Source: Clostridiales bacterium (GTDB lineage: Bacteria > Bacillota > Clostridia > Saccharofermentanales > Saccharofermentanaceae). Taken from it: DNA of 43,819 nucleotides. The notes under the pieces were generated by a model. That model was given only the letters and a program-made list of their open reading frames with translations, was not told the origin of the DNA and ran no database searches. Of this stretch, positions 1 to 8,375 are shown piece by piece (position 1 is the stretch's first letter; each line of letters opens with the position of its first letter). A program made the translations under genes and the position numbers. The stretch covers positions 1 to 43,819 of the forward strand of contig JAFRST010000031.1 in NCBI GenBank assembly GCA_017427465.1. Direction: 5' to 3'.

Positions 1-141
1 AAGGGGATTGGCTGACAGTTTTTATGGCGGATGCTTGATCCAAAGGGGCTGACGTCAGGCCAATTACTCCCCGTATTATAAGAAAAGTGCAACTGTCGGA
101 GTTAATTACTCTCTAACAATTACACTTTCTATGGTACTAAA

Positions 142-163
142 GAGGCTGCACTAAGGCAGCCTC
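142..163 (-). terminator. Probable intrinsic terminator after hpf
   Basis: A perfect 8-bp stem (GAGGCTGC / GCAGCCTC) with a 6-nt loop lies about 25 bases past the hpf stop codon. Read on the minus strand it is followed only by TTTAG, so the U-tract is weak. The stem resembles the AGGCTG-type terminators at 20342-20370 and 34146-34175. The rest of positions 1-187 holds no gene that I can support; a 10-bp palindrome CTGACGTCAG lies at 49-58. Confidence 0.6.
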
Positions 164-187
164 CGTATATTCAATTGTAATAGGTTA

Positions 188-730
188 TCAGTATTCAGGT
201 TCAAGCAAGCCGTATCCGCCGTCGAATCTCTTATATACTACGCAGACAGAATTTGTGTCACTGTCGAGATAAACATAGAAGTCGTGTCCCAACATCTCGA
301 GCTGCAGGATAGCATCCTCAGATGTCATAGGTCTTAAAGCAAACTGCTTACGCTTTGTTATCTTTGCTTCCTGTTCGTCAACGATGTCAAAATCTGCGCC
401 ACCGTCATCCTCAAGATAATTAACGATTGCCGGGTACTCCTTCTTCTTCTTGAGGAACTTGGTCTTTTGTCTTCTGATCTGAGACTCGAGCTTGTCGACT
501 GTTCTGTCAACTGCTGTCAGGATATCCTCGTCACATGCTTCAGCTCTTAAGATCTTCCCGCCAAACTCCATGGTAATCTCGACTACCATATCGGGTCCTT
601 CAGGTCTGATGCGGACGTTGAGTGTGCCTTCATCGCCGAAGAACTTATCGAACTTCGACATCTTAGCAGCGATCTTGTCCTCAAGTCTTGTGCCGATGCG
701 GATTCCGTTGCCCTGTGTAGTGATCTTCAT
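188..730 (-). CDS. hpf: Long-form ribosome hibernation promoting factor
   Basis: This 180-residue protein binds the small ribosomal subunit in stationary phase and, in its long form, drives 70S dimerisation into inactive 100S particles. The N-terminal domain (about 1-100) has the family pattern beginning KITTQGNGIRI, with the DKFFGDEGTLNVRI region and a basic QIRRQKTKFLKKKKEYP stretch. The C-terminal dimerisation domain (about 120-180) contains KRKQFALRPMTSEDAILQ and the late GHDFYVYLD segment typical of long HPF. The ATG at 730 is chosen because AAGGGAG lies 8 bases upstream; an in-frame start ten codons earlier lacks such a site. A -10-like TATAAT lies upstream, so the gene probably has its own promoter although it follows ilvN by 108 bases. 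Function is well established for the family. Confidence 0.95.
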   Translation of the reverse strand: MKITTQGNGIRIGTRLEDKIAAKMSKFDKFFGDEGTLNVRIRPEGPDMVVEITMEFGGKILRAEACDEDILTAVDRTVDKLESQIRRQKTKFLKKKKEYPAIVNYLEDDGGADFDIVDEQEAKITKRKQFALRPMTSEDAILQLEMLGHDFYVYLDSDTNSVCVVYKRFDGGYGLLEPEY

Positions 731-781
731 AAAATCACTCCCTTCCGTTTGAAGTTTCAAAAGGCTTTGACCTTTGATTTA

Positions 782-787
782 ATTATA
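782..787 (-). promoter_or_regulatory. -10 element of the hpf promoter
   Basis: A perfect TATAAT hexamer on the minus strand sits about 52 bases upstream of the hpf start, in the 108-base gap after ilvN. No good -35 is seen 16-18 bases upstream, so an activator or a different sigma factor is possible. Confidence 0.4.
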
Positions 788-838
788 AACGAAGTAGGGA
801 GTAATTTTGATTAAATTTGTATTAATTTGGTTGTAAAG

Positions 839-1351
839 TCAGTCTTCGTGCTCGGACCAGATATTAGCTCCGCCGCGGTCGAGCGCGACGAGACCGGTAC
901 GGCACATTTCGATGATCTCAAACTTCTTCATATACTCGATGAACGCATCGATCTTCTGACTGTCTCCGGTGGCTTCAATGCTTATGGCTTCATCCGTAAA
1001 ATCGATGATCTTCGTGCGGAAGATATTCGTAGCCTCAACGATATCGGCGTGCTGCTGTTCGGTGTTCCTGACCTTGATGAGAAGGAGCTCTCTTTTGATA
1101 CAGTCTTCAGTCGAGAGGACAACTACTTTTTTTACGTTATAAAGCTTACGGAGCTGGGATACTACCTGATCCTTATCATTCTTCTCAGCAGTCAGCGTAA
1201 TCGTGATCCGCGAATACTCAGGCGACTCAGTCTCACCTACTGTCAGAGAGTCGATATTGTAACCTCTTCTCGTGAACATCGCGGTTACACGTGAGAGGAC
1301 ACCGTACTGGTTATCAACGTAGATCGCAATGATTATCTTATTCTTAAGCAT
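839..1351 (-). CDS. ilvN: Acetolactate synthase, small regulatory subunit
   Basis: This 170-residue subunit regulates acetohydroxyacid synthase, the first committed enzyme of branched-chain amino acid synthesis, and normally confers valine feedback control. An N-terminal ACT domain (about 4-78) shows the pattern IYVDNQYGVLSRVTAMFTRR then GYNIDSLTVG, with the conserved glycine and asparagine at the valine-binding turn. The C-terminal half (about 80-160) contains KVVVLSTEDCIKRELLLIKV as in IlvN/IlvH. The start overlaps the end of ilvB by 8 bases and has GGGAGG upstream, so the two are translationally coupled and made in step. Length matches the family (about 160-170). Confidence 0.96.
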   Translation of the reverse strand: MLKNKIIIAIYVDNQYGVLSRVTAMFTRRGYNIDSLTVGETESPEYSRITITLTAEKNDKDQVVSQLRKLYNVKKVVVLSTEDCIKRELLLIKVRNTEQQHADIVEATNIFRTKIIDFTDEAISIEATGDSQKIDAFIEYMKKFEIIEMCRTGLVALDRGGANIWSEHED

Positions 1352-3020
1352 CGCTGATATCCTCCCTTCTCAAGATCAGGTTATTAAACGTTCCGCCGGG
1401 TTTGAGCATAGGAAGAACGAGGCTGTCCTTCTTTATCGTCAGATCGATTATCGCAGGACCTTTTACCTTATATGCCTTCTTGAATGCTTCTTCGAAAGAC
1501 TCCTTGTCTGTAGCCTTGAAGCCCTTAGCACCGAATGCCTGGGCGAGCTTTACAAAATCAGTCTTGCGGTCAAGATCCGTATTCGAATATCTTCCGTCGA
1601 AAAACACCTTCTGCCACTGTCTTACCATTCCGAGCGCGTGGTTATTGAAGATAACGATAGTTACAGGAACATTATAAGTTACCGCAGTAGCGAGCTCATT
1701 AAGACACATGCCGAAGCTCCCGTCACCTGTGATAAGAACGCTTCTGGTATCAGTACCTATCGAGCTTCCGATAGCTGCGCCAAGCCCGAAGCCCATTGTG
1801 CCCAAGCCGCCTGAAGTGATCCAGGTGCGCTTGTTCCTGAACTTGAAGAACTGGGCTGCCCAGCACTGATGCTGACCGACATCGGTAACAAGTCTTGTGT
1901 CAGGCTTGATAATATCAGAGATGATATTGATGGTATCGCGCGGCAGGAAAGGCAGTCCTTCATAAGCATCAGCTTCTCTTTGCTTAAGCTGGTCTACCTT
2001 CTTGATCCATTCAGTATTTTTGCGCTGCGGAGCCGCCTTGATCAAGCGCTCAACGAAATCTTTAATGTCACAGCATATACCGAGATCGACGGGCACGTTC
2101 TTGCCTATCTCCGCACGGTCACAATCTACATGGATCTTGGCAGCGGAAAGAGAGAACTTCTCGGTCTTTCCGGTCGCCCTGTCAGAGAACCTGACGCCCA
2201 AAGCGATTATGAGATCAGCTTTTGCAAGAGCAACAGAAGAAGCGTAACGTCCGTGCATTCCCTGCATTCCCAGGAACCTCGGGGAATCTGTAGGGATCTC
2301 GGATAAGCCCATCATGGAGCAGCCGATGACAGCATCTAATTTATCCGCGAGTTTAACGATGTCTTCACCTATGGAAGTTCTTACCGCGCCGCCGCCGAAA
2401 TAGATATAAGGTCTCTTGGATTCCTTGATAAGTTTGACGGCATTCTTGATATCATCTTCTTTGCAGCAAGGTATAGGTTCAAGCTTAACAACAGGTGCTT
2501 TCTTATAATCAAAGACCGCTTCCTGGACATCCTTGGGGATATCGATCAGGACAGGTCCCGGTCTTCCCTCTCTCGCAAGTTCAAAGGCTTTGCGGACAAC
2601 ATCTGCAAGCTTTGAAACTTTATGCACGAAGAAGTTGTGTTTCGTAATTGGAAGCGTAATGCCCGTGATATCGATCTCCTGGAAAGAGTCTCTACCGATC
2701 ATGGAATTACTTACGTTTCCCGTTATAGCTACAAGAGGGATCGAATCAAGATATGCTGTAGCGATTCCGGTAACAAGATTGGTCGCACCCGGTCCGGATG
2801 TTGCGATTACGACACCTGTTTTTCCGGTAGCTCTTGCATAACCGTCAGCGCTATGGACAGCGCCTTCCTCATGGGCAGTCAGGATATGACGGATCTTATC
2901 CTGCTTATCGTAGAGCTTGTCGTAGATGTCAACGACCATTCCGCCCGGAAAACCGAACACGGTATCAACACCTTGTTCTATCAAGGTCTCGACAAGTATC
3001 TGTGCTCCGGTCATCTTCAT
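1344..3020 (-). CDS. ilvB: Acetolactate synthase, large catalytic subunit
   Basis: This 558-residue thiamine-diphosphate enzyme condenses two pyruvates to acetolactate, or pyruvate with 2-ketobutyrate, in valine, leucine and isoleucine synthesis. The N-terminal pyrimidine-binding domain has FGFPGG (about 22-27) and the catalytic glutamate of AHEEGAVHSADGYAR (Glu51). The central FAD-type domain includes GMQGMHG. The ThDP/Mg motif runs from GDG at 432-434 to NN at 459-460. The start has GAGGTGA upstream. It lies 33 bases after the C11 peptidase gene with no terminator visible between, and overlaps ilvN by 8 bases. No leucine or other T-box leader precedes it, so any amino-acid control must act elsewhere. 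Anabolic AHAS is favoured over catabolic AlsS because ilvN is present. Confidence 0.97.
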   Translation of the reverse strand: MKMTGAQILVETLIEQGVDTVFGFPGGMVVDIYDKLYDKQDKIRHILTAHEEGAVHSADGYARATGKTGVVIATSGPGATNLVTGIATAYLDSIPLVAITGNVSNSMIGRDSFQEIDITGITLPITKHNFFVHKVSKLADVVRKAFELAREGRPGPVLIDIPKDVQEAVFDYKKAPVVKLEPIPCCKEDDIKNAVKLIKESKRPYIYFGGGAVRTSIGEDIVKLADKLDAVIGCSMMGLSEIPTDSPRFLGMQGMHGRYASSVALAKADLIIALGVRFSDRATGKTEKFSLSAAKIHVDCDRAEIGKNVPVDLGICCDIKDFVERLIKAAPQRKNTEWIKKVDQLKQREADAYEGLPFLPRDTINIISDIIKPDTRLVTDVGQHQCWAAQFFKFRNKRTWITSGGLGTMGFGLGAAIGSSIGTDTRSVLITGDGSFGMCLNELATAVTYNVPVTIVIFNNHALGMVRQWQKVFFDGRYSNTDLDRKTDFVKLAQAFGAKGFKATDKESFEEAFKKAYKVKGPAIIDLTIKKDSLVLPMLKPGGTFNNLILRREDISDA

Positions 3021-3053
3021 TTTCGATTCACCTCATTAACTTAAAGCAGCGGA

Positions 3054-6000
3054 TCAAGAAACTACCTGGCATGCAGAATACACAATGTTGCCGCCGCCGG
3101 AAGTCTCGCTGATGGCAATGTAGTAATAACCGGGTTCGATTCCTTCCGACTTAGGAAGAGTGAACTGATACTGGTATGTGCTACCGTTAGCTACAGGCGT
3201 AACGGAACCACTATAAATAACTTTCGAGAATTCCTTATCAGAAAACATGTTATCACTACTGTAGAAGAACGAGAAATAAAGCGTCTGTGTAACACTCGGA
3301 TCCACATCAAAAGCAAGGCACAGTTCATCAGTATCGGAATAGTAAACCGAATCTGTCTTGATCCTGTTGTTCGAAGATATCCAGTCACAATCGACATCGC
3401 TGATAACCGTGTCATTCTTAAGGATCACCACATAACCGATCATGTCTGTAACATCAGTAGTACCCTGTTCATATTCGTCATCAATGTTGATCTCGTAAGC
3501 AGGTGTACCGGGTCTGAAATCGATGTAGTAATCGTTGTTGTAAACGTCAAAGATATCGAATCCGATATACGCATTAACATCAGAATAATCTACCGCAGAA
3601 TACTCGTACATGCTTACTGCAGCATCGATGTTAACAGGATCACCGAGCTCGTAGTAATTAAGCGCGCCCGTATTCCTGTCATAGTATTCGGCAACGAAGA
3701 CGATCGTATCGGAATTATCATCTCTGAACTTGTTACCCTGGTTTGGATCGTATGTATCATTGAGGATATCGGCATAATAATAACCGATGATCGTTCCTTC
3801 CGGATCAGCTGAGCTGGAAGCGATTACAACATATGCCTCCTTGCCGTTGACCAATGCCTCTGCACCGAGATACTTTGTCCAATTACCGTCAGGTGTGCGC
3901 TCAAAGTCGATGCAGTAGCATGTAACGAATCCGAAGTCCTTGAAGTAGACCCACTTCGTAGGGTTCTCCAAGATGATATATCCGTTTCCGTCCTTGCGGT
4001 ACTGCTGGTCGATACCCATGTAGTAGATCCTGTCAGGCTCATCATCTAATGTGTAAGCGAGGTGTACCTCAACAAGCTTGATGATATCCCAGTCTTCATC
4101 GGTCAGCGCAATGGCCTCGTAATCGCCCATATTGACTATGAGATCCGAGATATCGTAAACGTTACCGGAACCGTTGTTCGGACTTCCTGCAGGCTGTACA
4201 TACCAGCTGCCTGCGTAATTAGTAGCGTTAAGGAAGTAGAGTTCTGCACTTACGAACTTGTCATAGAACTTGACAGTAGCATCGCTGTATCCGAGCGTTG
4301 TAAATGTCGCTCTGGCAAAGTCGTAATATTCAGGATAATTGTACGGAGCATATGCCGTCATGCCGTGAGCATATGTATAAGAGTTGTTGCTCTCTGTAAA
4401 TACGCAGTTGCCGACTTCGTTTGTAAGTGTACTTGCGGCAGACTTGAGTTCCTGATCGTCACAGTCGATATACTTTCCTGCAAGTGTGATTATGTCGACA
4501 GAGTCGGTAGTCTCAAAGTTTCCGCAGGTCTCTCTGATCTGAACATATTCAGCATATCCGTCCTGCTCGAAAACCCTCTTATCCAAAGCTGCAATGAACT
4601 TCTCGTAAGCTTCGAAAACTTCATCGATATTATCTGTATCGATAGCGGACATGCATGTGTCGAAAGTGTATCCTGAAGATGCCTGTGCTGCCTCAACTAC
4701 GTCCATGTAATCTCTTACGATGAACTCGCTGTAATCCTTGGCATTACCCTTGAAGTCTCCTCCGATATAGTTAAGGAAGTTCGTGTAGTTGATACCGAGA
4801 TCGTAATAAGCGCTTCCCCACGTAGGGCTCTCTGCTGCAACAATGTATTCGGTATAGGGATCAAGTGCTTTTGCAACTTCCAAAGATCCCATCAGACAAG
4901 CGTTGAAGATGATGGACTCGAACTCGATATCGCAATTGCCGATAGCATCAGCCATCTCGATCTCAGTGAGTGTGCCGTCATGTACCTCGTCAAATCCGAA
5001 TGAAAGCGGTACTCCGCCGCCGTGATCCCACATAACGAGGATGTAATGATCTGCAGGATAATTTTCTTTGGAGAACTTGATGAAGTCTTCAAGAGTACCT
5101 GCATCAACCATGCTTGCTTTCTTGATATCGTCATCATCGAGTTCTTCGATGTTGCCGTCGATGATTGAGAAGCGCTGGGTAATTCCGCCCTTCATACCGA
5201 AGTTGTTGTGGTACTCATTGCATCCGCCGGTCTGGAGAACGATATTTACTCCGTCACCGGGATTTGCAGCAAGCATCTCCTTAACATCAGCCGTAAGGCA
5301 AGCGCCTTCAGACTCCAGGTCTGTGCCGATCGCATAGACCATGATGGTTCTTGTATTGCCGTCGGTTACTACAACGTTATCTGTCTCATCAGTTTCTACC
5401 GTAGCGGTAGGATCAGGCGTGCCGGCCTTGCTGACAATAGCCCAGATACCGACACCGATACCGGCAAGCAGAACAACTGCTCCGGCAACGATACCGATGA
5501 TAAGACCGATCTTACCCTTCTTGCCTTTCTTGGCGGGCTCGGCATTCTCTGTTTTCGCAGCAGGCTGAGCCTGGGGTTCAGGAATATTCGTGTTGAAGAT
5601 CGAAGATATAGGAGCAGGTTCCGGTGCGGGTGCAGGAGCGGGCGCCACAGGTGCGGGCGCAGGTGCAGCCTGGAATGCGGTAGGGATCGGATCGTAAACA
5701 GGTGCCTCAGGCGCTGACTCAACAGGTGCGGGAACAACCGGAGCAGGCTCTACAGGTGCAGGTGCAGCCATCTTAACCGGAGCAGGCTCAGGCTTTACGG
5801 ATGCGGGCTCTGCTGCAGGAGCCATTGTTGTCATAGGCGGAACTACTACGGGAGCAGTCATCATTCCGGGTGTTGCAGGAACCGGAACAGGTGCGGGAAT
5901 AGGCGATTCCTTAACGGGTTCGGGTACCGGTGCAGGGATCGGTGACGGCTTAACAGGCTCGGGTACGGGCTCAGGGAGCGGTGCAACCCTGATGGGTTCC

Positions 6001-6134
6001 TGTGCTACAGGAACCGGAGCTGCCGGAGCCTGGGGTGCAGCCTGTTTCTGCCACAGGCGCGAAACGTCAGTTCCGCAGCCGCCGCAGAATTTCTGGTTGT
6101 CTTTAAGTTCTTTTCCACAATTCGGACAATGCAT
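3054..6134 (-). CDS. Membrane-anchored clostripain-family (C11) peptidase with zinc ribbon
   Basis: This 1026-residue protein has an unusual layered architecture. Residues 3-20 form a zinc ribbon (CPNC...CGGC; Cys3, Cys6, Cys17, Cys20). Residues 30-200 are a Pro/Ala/Glu/Val-rich linker including two near-identical 13-residue repeats at 58-70 and 71-83. Residues 209-235 are a single hydrophobic membrane helix after a lysine cluster, which predicts a cytoplasmic ribbon and an external catalytic part. The C11 peptidase core (about 260-650) has the catalytic His371 in WDHGGG and nucleophile Cys413 in FNACLMG. The last 350 residues are beta-rich and unassigned. C11 peptidases cleave after basic residues, usually outside the cell; this activity is inferred here. 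It sits 20 bases after the flavodiiron gene and 33 before ilvB. The start has GAGGAAAAG upstream. Confidence 0.88.
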   Translation of the reverse strand: MHCPNCGKELKDNQKFCGGCGTDVSRLWQKQAAPQAPAAPVPVAQEPIRVAPLPEPVPEPVKPSPIPAPVPEPVKESPIPAPVPVPATPGMMTAPVVVPPMTTMAPAAEPASVKPEPAPVKMAAPAPVEPAPVVPAPVESAPEAPVYDPIPTAFQAAPAPAPVAPAPAPAPEPAPISSIFNTNIPEPQAQPAAKTENAEPAKKGKKGKIGLIIGIVAGAVVLLAGIGVGIWAIVSKAGTPDPTATVETDETDNVVVTDGNTRTIMVYAIGTDLESEGACLTADVKEMLAANPGDGVNIVLQTGGCNEYHNNFGMKGGITQRFSIIDGNIEELDDDDIKKASMVDAGTLEDFIKFSKENYPADHYILVMWDHGGGVPLSFGFDEVHDGTLTEIEMADAIGNCDIEFESIIFNACLMGSLEVAKALDPYTEYIVAAESPTWGSAYYDLGINYTNFLNYIGGDFKGNAKDYSEFIVRDYMDVVEAAQASSGYTFDTCMSAIDTDNIDEVFEAYEKFIAALDKRVFEQDGYAEYVQIRETCGNFETTDSVDIITLAGKYIDCDDQELKSAASTLTNEVGNCVFTESNNSYTYAHGMTAYAPYNYPEYYDFARATFTTLGYSDATVKFYDKFVSAELYFLNATNYAGSWYVQPAGSPNNGSGNVYDISDLIVNMGDYEAIALTDEDWDIIKLVEVHLAYTLDDEPDRIYYMGIDQQYRKDGNGYIILENPTKWVYFKDFGFVTCYCIDFERTPDGNWTKYLGAEALVNGKEAYVVIASSSADPEGTIIGYYYADILNDTYDPNQGNKFRDDNSDTIVFVAEYYDRNTGALNYYELGDPVNIDAAVSMYEYSAVDYSDVNAYIGFDIFDVYNNDYYIDFRPGTPAYEINIDDEYEQGTTDVTDMIGYVVILKNDTVISDVDCDWISSNNRIKTDSVYYSDTDELCLAFDVDPSVTQTLYFSFFYSSDNMFSDKEFSKVIYSGSVTPVANGSTYQYQFTLPKSEGIEPGYYYIAISETSGGGNIVYSACQVVS

Positions 6135-6154
6135 TAATCTTTTCCTCTTTTCCC

Positions 6155-7366
6155 TTATTGTCTATTTTCCATATCATCCCTTATCGCATCAGCAAGATCA
6201 GAGATGACACTTCTTGTATCTTCATTGCCTGCAGACTTAACAGTGACTGTCTGTCCGATAACTCTGCAGTTCTTGAGACCTTCAATGATTGCCATCAGGC
6301 CCTTTCCGCTGGCAGGTGCCCACGTACCATTCTCTATAACAGAGAACGCTCTGCCTGTCAAACCATGAGAGGCAAGTTCTGTTACCGCGTGCTCTACCGG
6401 AGAATAAATTCCGTTGTTATATGTAGGTGAAGCGATAACGATGTGGCTGTACTTGAAAGAATTCGCGATAACGTCGGAAATATCAGTTACGGAAGCATCA
6501 AGAATAACTGCTTCGATGCCTCTCTTATCAAGCTCTGTCATGAGGACTTCACACGCATTTGCGGTATGACCGTAGATCGATCCCTGAAGAATGAATACTC
6601 CGTTTTTCTCAGGAGTATAAGAACCCCATGTCTGATAGCAGGAGATGATCTTTGAGATATCTTTCCGCCAAACATAAGAATGCAGAGGGCAGATCATCTT
6701 AATATCAAGAGCGGATGCCTTCTTGATGGCACCTATGGTCTGCATTCCGTACTTACCTACGATGTTCGTGTAGTAGCGGCGCGCCTCGTTAAGAAGCTCA
6801 GACTCGAAATCCTTATCGTCAGCAAAGATCGAACCGTTGGTAGCGCCGTAGCTTCCGAAAGCATCTGCACTGAATAAAGTTCCTTCCGTCATATCGAAGC
6901 TGAACATTACTTCAGGCCAGTGAACCATGGGTGCAAAAAGGAACTTGAACTTGTGACTCCCGAGCTCTAACTCATCACCGTCTTTGACGATGACAGCTCT
7001 TGAAGAATAATCCTTGCCCGGGAAGAACTGGGATATGAACTGCAGCGTCTTGGCATTCAGAATTATCTTAGCCTGATCGTTGGCATCAAGCACTGTAGCA
7101 AGAGTTGCGGAATGGTCCGGCTCCATGTGCTGAACGATTATGTAATCAAGAGATCTTCCGTTAAGACAATGAGCAAGATTCTCATAGAAAACATCCTCCA
7201 TAGCCTTATCTACAGTATCGATAAGGATGCAGGCACCCGAGTCCAGGAAATACGAATTGTAATTCATTCCCGAATTGAGCTTATAGACATTCTCGAACTT
7301 CGTGATCTTGCGGTCACTTACTCCGATCCATGTCAGGTCATCTGTCAGTTTTCGAACGTTGTACAT
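6155..7366 (-). CDS. fprA: Flavodiiron protein (oxygen/nitric oxide reductase)
   Basis: This 403-residue protein is a type A flavodiiron enzyme that reduces oxygen to water, or nitric oxide to nitrous oxide, protecting strict anaerobes. The N-terminal metallo-beta-lactamase-like domain keeps all expected di-iron ligands: His80, Glu82 and Asp84 in HMEPDH, His149 in MVHWPE, Asp168 in SADAFGSYG and His229 in CPLHS. The C-terminal flavodoxin domain (256-403) begins GVFILQGSIYGHTANA, the FMN phosphate loop. There is no C-terminal rubredoxin domain, so electrons must come from a separate rubredoxin or similar carrier not encoded nearby. It starts 16 bases after the nucleoside permease gene, with GGAGATATT before the ATG, and may be co-transcribed from the purine operon. 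The symbol follows the Moorella enzyme. Confidence 0.95.
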   Translation of the reverse strand: MYNVRKLTDDLTWIGVSDRKITKFENVYKLNSGMNYNSYFLDSGACILIDTVDKAMEDVFYENLAHCLNGRSLDYIIVQHMEPDHSATLATVLDANDQAKIILNAKTLQFISQFFPGKDYSSRAVIVKDGDELELGSHKFKFLFAPMVHWPEVMFSFDMTEGTLFSADAFGSYGATNGSIFADDKDFESELLNEARRYYTNIVGKYGMQTIGAIKKASALDIKMICPLHSYVWRKDISKIISCYQTWGSYTPEKNGVFILQGSIYGHTANACEVLMTELDKRGIEAVILDASVTDISDVIANSFKYSHIVIASPTYNNGIYSPVEHAVTELASHGLTGRAFSVIENGTWAPASGKGLMAIIEGLKNCRVIGQTVTVKSAGNEDTRSVISDLADAIRDDMENRQ

Positions 7367-7382
7367 AATATCTCCATTTCAT

Positions 7383-8375
7383 TTATCGGTCTTCACGATA
7401 GTAATTGCGTCCTATGGCCTGAGGCTCGCCGCTCTTTTTCTTCTTGGACAAAGAGCTTGCTATGAGGACGATAAGAGTAATGATAAACGGCAGTGCCGAG
7501 AAGAAGTGCGAAGGGATCTTGTTGAGCCAGCCGAGTGCGGAAGGAAAAGCATAAGCAAGATCAGCATACTTAACAGTTAAAGTGTTAAAGAACCCGAATA
7601 CGACAGTACCGAGTATAGCTTTTGCAGGGCTCCAGTTGGCGAAAATAACGAGAGCGATCGAGATCCATCCGTAACCGTTGATCCAGCAGTTGGAACCTTC
7701 ATAAGTACCGCCTAAGTTAAGACCCATATAAAGGCCGCCGATACCCATTATGCCGGAGCCGATAATTATATGAACATACTTGTATAATGCGACATTTACA
7801 CCAAGAGAATCAGCGGCAGCCGGATTCTCACCGATCGCGCGGAGCTTTAATCCCGGAACCGTCTTCTTGAAGTAAAACCACATTAATACCGCGATAATGA
7901 TACCGACATATACAAGGATCATGTGTGAGAACAATATCTTGCCGATGAACGGGATCTTCGATAACAGCGGGATCTCTATTGCCTGTGTTTTGCTACCCAG
8001 CTTAGTATCGATCAAAGAAGGCCATCCTGCCGCACTGTTGGCTACTGCGTTACCGATGAAGTAATAGAAAGCAACACCGAACGTTGTTATCGTAAGGCCG
8101 GTAACATTCTGGTTAGCCTGAAGAGTAACTGTCAGAAACGCAAACAAAAGGCCAACAACACCTGATGCGATAAAGGCTACAAGACAAGCAGCCAGAAGAC
8201 TTCCCGTCCTGGCTCCGGCCAGATAACCTACAACAGCGCCTATCGCCATAGTACCTTCAACACCCAGGTTCAATGAACCGGATTTCTCGATCATGATCTC
8301 ACCCGTCGTACCGTAAAGCAGCGGGATGTTATAAACGATTATGTTAAAGAGGAATAGCGTAAGTATATCAAGCAT
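7383..8375 (-). CDS. nupQ: Nucleoside ABC transporter permease, second subunit
   Basis: A 330-residue integral membrane protein of the BPD_transp_2 (ribose/nucleoside) permease family, with about eight to ten hydrophobic segments. Conserved stretches include LNLGVEGTMAIGA, the motif seen after the second helix in this family, and AIGENPAAADSLGVNV, the loop that contacts the ATPase. The ATG at 8375 is preferred over one three codons earlier because the earlier ATG abuts the AGGAGG site, while 8375 lies 9 bases downstream of it. Its first 8 bases overlap the end of the preceding permease gene. With that permease, the ATPase and the BMP lipoprotein it should import purine nucleosides. The symbol is by analogy to the B. 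subtilis guanosine importer; the exact substrate is inferred. Confidence 0.9.
   Translation of the reverse strand: MLDILTLFLFNIIVYNIPLLYGTTGEIMIEKSGSLNLGVEGTMAIGAVVGYLAGARTGSLLAACLVAFIASGVVGLLFAFLTVTLQANQNVTGLTITTFGVAFYYFIGNAVANSAAGWPSLIDTKLGSKTQAIEIPLLSKIPFIGKILFSHMILVYVGIIIAVLMWFYFKKTVPGLKLRAIGENPAAADSLGVNVALYKYVHIIIGSGIMGIGGLYMGLNLGGTYEGSNCWINGYGWISIALVIFANWSPAKAILGTVVFGFFNTLTVKYADLAYAFPSALGWLNKIPSHFFSALPFIITLIVLIASSLSKKKKSGEPQAIGRNYYREDR

Noticed and set aside
3021..3053. Leucine/branched-chain T-box before ilvB
   Set aside because: Only 33 bases separate the genes; no specifier stem or T-box sequence.
4062..4676. Long plus-strand frame opposite the C11 peptidase
   Set aside because: Antisense shadow of a clear gene; Cys/Arg/Ile-rich low-complexity translation with no family motif.
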